Shown here: piece by piece, positions 60,284 through 64,000 of the stretch
How the letters are laid out: every line of letters begins with the position of its first letter
Position numbering within the stretch: position 1 is the first letter of the stretch
Assembly: GCF_001411555.2 (NCBI RefSeq)
Contig: NC_049908.1
Span: 26,264,724-26,328,723 of the forward strand
DNA from: Juglans regia
Taxonomy: Eukaryota; Streptophyta; Magnoliopsida; Fagales; Juglandaceae
Length of the DNA: 64,000 bases
Reading direction: 5' to 3'
The notes under the pieces: generated by a model
Database searches by the model: none
What the model saw: the letters and a program-made list of their open reading frames with translations, nothing else
What the model was told of the DNA's origin: nothing
Program-made: the position numbers and the translations under genes

Positions 60284-61476
60284 CAATTCAATATGTTGGT
60301 GTAATCTTCGGGTTTGAGGCGCTCCTTTATACTCAGATGCGGTGGAAGATAGGAGAGTTTGGGAACATGAAAGAAATGGATTATTCAGTGTGAGAAGCTG
60401 TTATAGGTTCATTTATTCACATATGGGACTGCAGTGTGCTGAATCTTCTAATATGCATGCTCATCAAAAATTCTGGAAACACTTGTGGAAAATGAGAGTG
60501 CCGCATAAAATAAAGATTTTTGGTTGGCGGGCGTGTAAGGATGGGCTTCCTACTGCTGTGAACTTGGTGAAGAAACATGTCCTCTCAGATGATTTGTGTA
60601 GCTTCTGTTTTGTGGAGAAGGAAGATACAACCCATGCCGTGGTGAACTGTGCAGCTCTCCAAGGTGTGTGGCGTCTTTACCTCCCTGATTTATTTCTTGA
60701 TAAGCAACTTACTTTATTTGAGTTGGCGCTACAAATGTGTGAGAGGAAAATGCATGAGAAGCTGCCTATTTTATTTGCTTTGGCTTGGGGATTCTGGTTT
60801 AGAAGAAATAAGTGGGTACATGCTCAGGAATTGTTAAGTCCTGCTAAGGTGGCTGAAAGTGCACTTGTTTTGCTGAAAAGTTCTGATCAAGTTCAAGGCC
60901 AATCAAGAGTCCAAGCTTTGAAGCATTACAAATGGAAATTACCTCCAACAGGTTGGCTTAAATTAAATGTTGATGCTGCTGTTTTTTCAGAATGGGATAA
61001 GGCAGGTGTAGGTGCTGTTTTGAGGGATGAAAAGGGTGGTATTCTTATGGCGATGAGTAGAGCTGAATGTTTAATGGAAGGGTCCGAGGGCGCTGAGCTT
61101 CTGGCCATATTTAGAGGCCTGCAGCAGTGTGTCTCTATGGGTGTTTCTCAGTTACTGGTGGAGAGTGACAGTTTATTATGTATTGAAGCCCTTAATGATG
61201 ATAGCATGTCTAATTCTTTATTAGGTGTGTTATATTATGAGATTAAGAAGCTGGTACAGTGTTTTACAGCTTGTATGTTTTCTCATGTTTATAGGGAGGG
61301 CAATATGGTAGCCCATAAGTTGGCTAGGACTGCGTTTCAAGTTGATAGTATGGCTATTTGGTGGAATTGTATTCCGGACTGTATTTCTCAAGCCGTTTGG
61401 CTTGATAATTGTCTGTAATCACTTTGATTTCCTATGAATGAATGATATGATCTTTCTATCAAAAAAAAAAAATCAT
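60284..61476 (+). mobile_element. 5'-truncated L1-type LINE with intact terminal reading frame
   Basis: Candidate 7-bp target duplication gatcaat (60277-60283 and 61477-61483), so the left end is at about 60284, inside the ORF2 C-terminal part. The 3' end is an A12 tail. Same family as the LINE at 1645-4738, but far less mutated. Insertion lies between the duplicated flank and the LecRK gene. Confidence 0.8.
60342..61418 (+). CDS. LINE ORF2 C-terminal fragment, open (zf-RVT and RNase H)
   Basis: 359 codons including stop, uninterrupted. Starts VEDRRVWEHERNG, then the zf-RVT region (MRVPHKIKIFGWRACKDGLP; FCFVEKEDTTHAVVNC about residues 88-103) and RNase H/RVT_3 (LKLNVDAAVFSEWDKAGVGA to LARTAFQVD about residues 205-335), ending WLDNCL. 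The start codon is arbitrary because the LINE is 5'-truncated. It lacks endonuclease and reverse transcriptase, so it is not an autonomous element. Its intactness suggests a recent insertion or retained reading frame. Whether it is translated is unknown. Confidence 0.7.
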   Translation: MEDRRVWEHERNGLFSVRSCYRFIYSHMGLQCAESSNMHAHQKFWKHLWKMRVPHKIKIFGWRACKDGLPTAVNLVKKHVLSDDLCSFCFVEKEDTTHAVVNCAALQGVWRLYLPDLFLDKQLTLFELALQMCERKMHEKLPILFALAWGFWFRRNKWVHAQELLSPAKVAESALVLLKSSDQVQGQSRVQALKHYKWKLPPTGWLKLNVDAAVFSEWDKAGVGAVLRDEKGGILMAMSRAECLMEGSEGAELLAIFRGLQQCVSMGVSQLLVESDSLLCIEALNDDSMSNSLLGVLYYEIKKLVQCFTACMFSHVYREGNMVAHKLARTAFQVDSMAIWWNCIPDCISQAVWLDNCL

Positions 61477-61483
61477 GATCAAT

Positions 61484-61794
61484 ATTCTCCCTTGAGTTTT
61501 CATGTTTCTCTACGTTTCTTACAGATTGAGTTGTCGGCTAATTAGGACGTTTGTTTTGTGTATAGGACGTTGTGGAGACAAATTAAAATGCCTTTAGAGT
61601 GCTAGTACTACCATATATATCAAAACTTTAATAGCGGCAAAAGAATCATGAATATTCTGATACTAATAAAAGTTTTAAGCAACACGACTCCATTGGCCAA
61701 AATCCTAATTGCTATGAATATAATTAATATTGGAAATCAATATGAGAAACAAAAATACACAAATCATCAATGCGGCCTAATTGAAGTAAATCTA
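61484..61794. other. Spacer downstream of LecRK
   Basis: Probably 3' UTR and intergenic DNA of the minus-strand LecRK gene. No other gene seen. Confidence 0.4.
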
Positions 61795-63888
61795 TTAAAC
61801 ATGATCATAAGCTGCATGATCGACACCCGAATCTAGAAGAGCTGTTGCAGAACCCTCTGACGTATTTGACAAATAAGTAGAGCAACTGCTACATGAACAC
61901 TGTGTCCGGTCTTTCTTTGACCCTGTGTGACCCAATGATGTATCGGAGAATATACATGACATATTCACCGGAGGTAGTGAATACATTGGCACCGGAAACT
62001 TTGAGGGAAGTTCGGGCAATGGAGCTTCGGAATTAAGAACATTTATCACTTGCTTTATTGAAGGTCGGATAATGGGATCGGGATGACAACACCATAGCCC
62101 AACTACCATCAAGCGTTCCATTTGCTGCTCATCGAATTCCATGCTTAATCCCTTGTCAACAGCTTCTAGGATTTGGCCTTTTCCATAGAGATTCCATACC
62201 CACTCTACCAGCCTTACCTTGCTCTGTTCTTCCCTTGGGTCCACTGGCTTTCTTCCACATGCAATCTCAAGGCAGACCACCCCAAAGCTATAGACATCAG
62301 ATTCCTTACTTGCCCTGCCTGTGGTGACACACTCTGGGGCTAGGTAGCCCATAGTACCTGCCAAAACAGTTGTTTGTGACCCCAACTCATGGTCTACAAG
62401 CCTCGCAAGACCAAAATCACCAAGCTTTGCATTGAAATTTGCATCCAACATGATGTTGCTTGACTTGATATCTCTGTGAACTACACATTGTTCCCATTCT
62501 TCATGAAGGTACAACAAAGATGAAGCCAAACCAAGGGCTATCTTATCCCTTACTGGCCATGTTAGCATAATCTTTCCTCCAAAGAGATGAGTATCAAGGC
62601 TTCCATTAGGCATGTACTCGTACACGAGGAGGAACTCACCCTGTGCATGGCACCAACCAATAAGTTGAACCAAATTTCTGTGTCTTAAACGACTTATGAT
62701 TTTCACTTCTGACATATACTCCTTTCTCCCTTGCTTTGATCCTTTCGAGACCCTCTTAACAGCAATTTCTGTACTGGATTCACTTAAGAATCCCTTATAA
62801 ACGCCTCCGAATCCTCCCTCCCCAAGCTTCCCTCCTTCGGCAAAGTTGTTTGTTGCATGAGTGAGTTCACGATAATTGAACCTCCTTGGCCCAGTTCCCT
62901 TTTCAAATTCATCATCCATAAAGACATCATCGTCCAAACCTTCATTTTCTCCATCACCCCTTTTTCTCCAATAGATGAACCAAAGTAGACCTAATCCACA
63001 ACTCAATACACCAAAACCCACACCTAAACCAACCCCCAACCCCACTTTGTTGTTTTTGTTATCTTGATTTCCGACCTCCAAACTTGAATTGAATGACCAA
63101 GAACTTATTGTATGTAATTCTGTATAATCACCTGTAGCAGCGGAGAAACCAACTCTAACCAAATCAGGCAACTCGCTCAAATCAACTTTATGGGAAAGGC
63201 TGGAGTTGCCGCCAAAGACTGGATTCTCAGCATACGTTAGGAAAACACTAAGATTTTGGGTAGTTGAGTTATAACTTACCCATGCTTTTGCTCTTGATCC
63301 ATTCCTGATGCTGCTTTTCCATGTGACATTCGCCACAGAGACAATGGAATTGACATTGATTCCTACATGATTATCGTTTGGATCCCAGCTGTCTTTGAAA
63401 CTGTCAAACTCAACAGCCACAATTTTATTCAATGATGTGTTAGTACTAGAATTGGATCCAGCACTAAACAGTCCAAGAGACCCAACTCCGGAATTGTTAG
63501 GCATTACATATTCAAATGGTGCGATGAAGAAGGCAATCCCTTCACCATAATCTGACGCATTCAAATAATCGATGATAAAGGAGAAATGAGTAGTGAAATC
63601 GGCAACCTTCCCTGTTCTTGAATCCCGGAGGCGGACAGCATCACTATATGAGGCATGACCTACACTTCCATTGATGAGGCCATTGAGTTGATTCTTTGTG
63701 AGTTCAAGAACTCCATTACCAGACGGGAATGCATCACCCTCGAATTGTATGCTTTTCATATTTGGCTGGAAACTAGGGAAGTCGAAGGAAAATGACTTTG
63801 CATGGGGAAGCAGAAATAAAAAGAAGATGAAGAATTGATTCAAAAGGCGTCGATGGATGTTTCGAGGTTGAAGAAAGCATGAAACCAT
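61795..63888 (-). CDS. L-type lectin receptor kinase (LecRK-IX.1-like), intronless
   Basis: 697 aa. Probable signal peptide 1-32; legume lectin domain about 33-270, with the metal-binding stretch VAVEFDSFKDSWDPNDNHVG (158-175); one membrane helix about 283-307 (VGLGVGLGVGFGVL to FIYW); kinase about 350-620 with the glycine loop GEGGFGGVY (356-364), Lys378, HRDIKSSN (Asp473, an RD kinase), DFG (491-493) and APE (517-519). All catalytic motifs are intact, so an active serine/threonine kinase is expected. Members of this class act at the plasma membrane in immunity and stress, with poorly known ligands. It resembles clade IX. The start is the first in-frame ATG; the upstream ATG of the relic copy is lost here by a 3-bp difference. 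Confidence 0.95.
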   Translation of the reverse strand: MVSCFLQPRNIHRRLLNQFFIFFLFLLPHAKSFSFDFPSFQPNMKSIQFEGDAFPSGNGVLELTKNQLNGLINGSVGHASYSDAVRLRDSRTGKVADFTTHFSFIIDYLNASDYGEGIAFFIAPFEYVMPNNSGVGSLGLFSAGSNSSTNTSLNKIVAVEFDSFKDSWDPNDNHVGINVNSIVSVANVTWKSSIRNGSRAKAWVSYNSTTQNLSVFLTYAENPVFGGNSSLSHKVDLSELPDLVRVGFSAATGDYTELHTISSWSFNSSLEVGNQDNKNNKVGLGVGLGVGFGVLSCGLGLLWFIYWRKRGDGENEGLDDDVFMDDEFEKGTGPRRFNYRELTHATNNFAEGGKLGEGGFGGVYKGFLSESSTEIAVKRVSKGSKQGRKEYMSEVKIISRLRHRNLVQLIGWCHAQGEFLLVYEYMPNGSLDTHLFGGKIMLTWPVRDKIALGLASSLLYLHEEWEQCVVHRDIKSSNIMLDANFNAKLGDFGLARLVDHELGSQTTVLAGTMGYLAPECVTTGRASKESDVYSFGVVCLEIACGRKPVDPREEQSKVRLVEWVWNLYGKGQILEAVDKGLSMEFDEQQMERLMVVGLWCCHPDPIIRPSIKQVINVLNSEAPLPELPSKFPVPMYSLPPVNMSCIFSDTSLGHTGSKKDRTQCSCSSCSTYLSNTSEGSATALLDSGVDHAAYDHV

Positions 63889-64000
63889 GTTGGAGAGCGC
63901 CTTTGTTGAAACGCATATAGAAAGAAAGAAATTCGTTTATATATATATATGCTTGCAAGATCTGGGATGCTAAGTCAACATGTTGAATTAGCATATATTG
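63889..64000 (-). promoter_or_regulatory. LecRK core promoter (TATA region)
   Basis: A TATATATATATAAACG run lies at about 63938-63951, roughly 50 bp before the ATG, implying a 5' leader of only a few tens of bases. The homologous run in the relic copy (about 56744-56755) is similar. The window ends 112 bp upstream of the ATG. Confidence 0.45.

Overview
The window is plant nuclear DNA. It has GT-AG split genes, AT-rich intergenic DNA, and dense, mostly dead LINE, Copia, Gypsy and MITE sequence. The gene families and a recurrent MITE rich in GAGATGAGATG suggest a woody eudicot, possibly Fagales; I cannot fix the species from the sequence alone.

Four protein-coding genes look intact. Two are full-length cinnamyl-alcohol-dehydrogenase/mannitol-dehydrogenase-type (ELI3-like) zinc alcohol dehydrogenases. 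They form an inverted, convergent pair: CAD-like 1 (+, 5295-6949) and CAD-like 2 (-, 24037-25878). Their exon structures are almost identical and about 17 kb of nested retroelements separates them. The third is a 16-exon PL4 rhamnogalacturonate lyase (-, 38613-45474); my exon reconstruction stays in frame to 703 codons. The fourth is an intronless L-type lectin receptor kinase (-, 61795-63888, 697 aa). A deleted relic of a second LecRK locus lies at about 55970-56785.

Layout: 1-4750, a duplicated Gypsy/Copia nest and a 5'-truncated LINE carrying a hAT-like MITE. 4954-6949, CAD-like 1 with a promoter holding three evenly spaced TACGTCA motifs. 7700-23862, Gypsy LTR material, a Copia element with both LTRs, and a degenerate LINE. 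24037-26194, CAD-like 2 with a MITE just upstream. 28870-31787, a bounded non-autonomous Copia element. 32128-35541, a minus-strand Gypsy-type element with a PBS and no pol. 37696-38440, MITEs. 38613-45474, the lyase. 46000-52060, AT-rich DNA with MITEs and LTR fragments. 52150-61476, LINE fragments plus the duplicated LecRK flank. 61795-63951, the LecRK gene.

I see no operon-like or cluster-level cooperation among the genes. Two encode probable NADP-dependent aldehyde/alcohol oxidoreductases of phenolic or terpenoid metabolism, one a pectin-modifying enzyme and one a surface receptor. The most notable structures are a family of hAT-like MITEs with GGTCCG arrays at both ends (three copies with recognisable 8-bp target duplications, one one-ended), the LecRK deletion derivative with a microhomology junction, and the contrasting promoters of the CAD pair. 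I found no tRNA, rRNA, CRISPR or virus-like genes, and nothing I can defend as a wholly new system.
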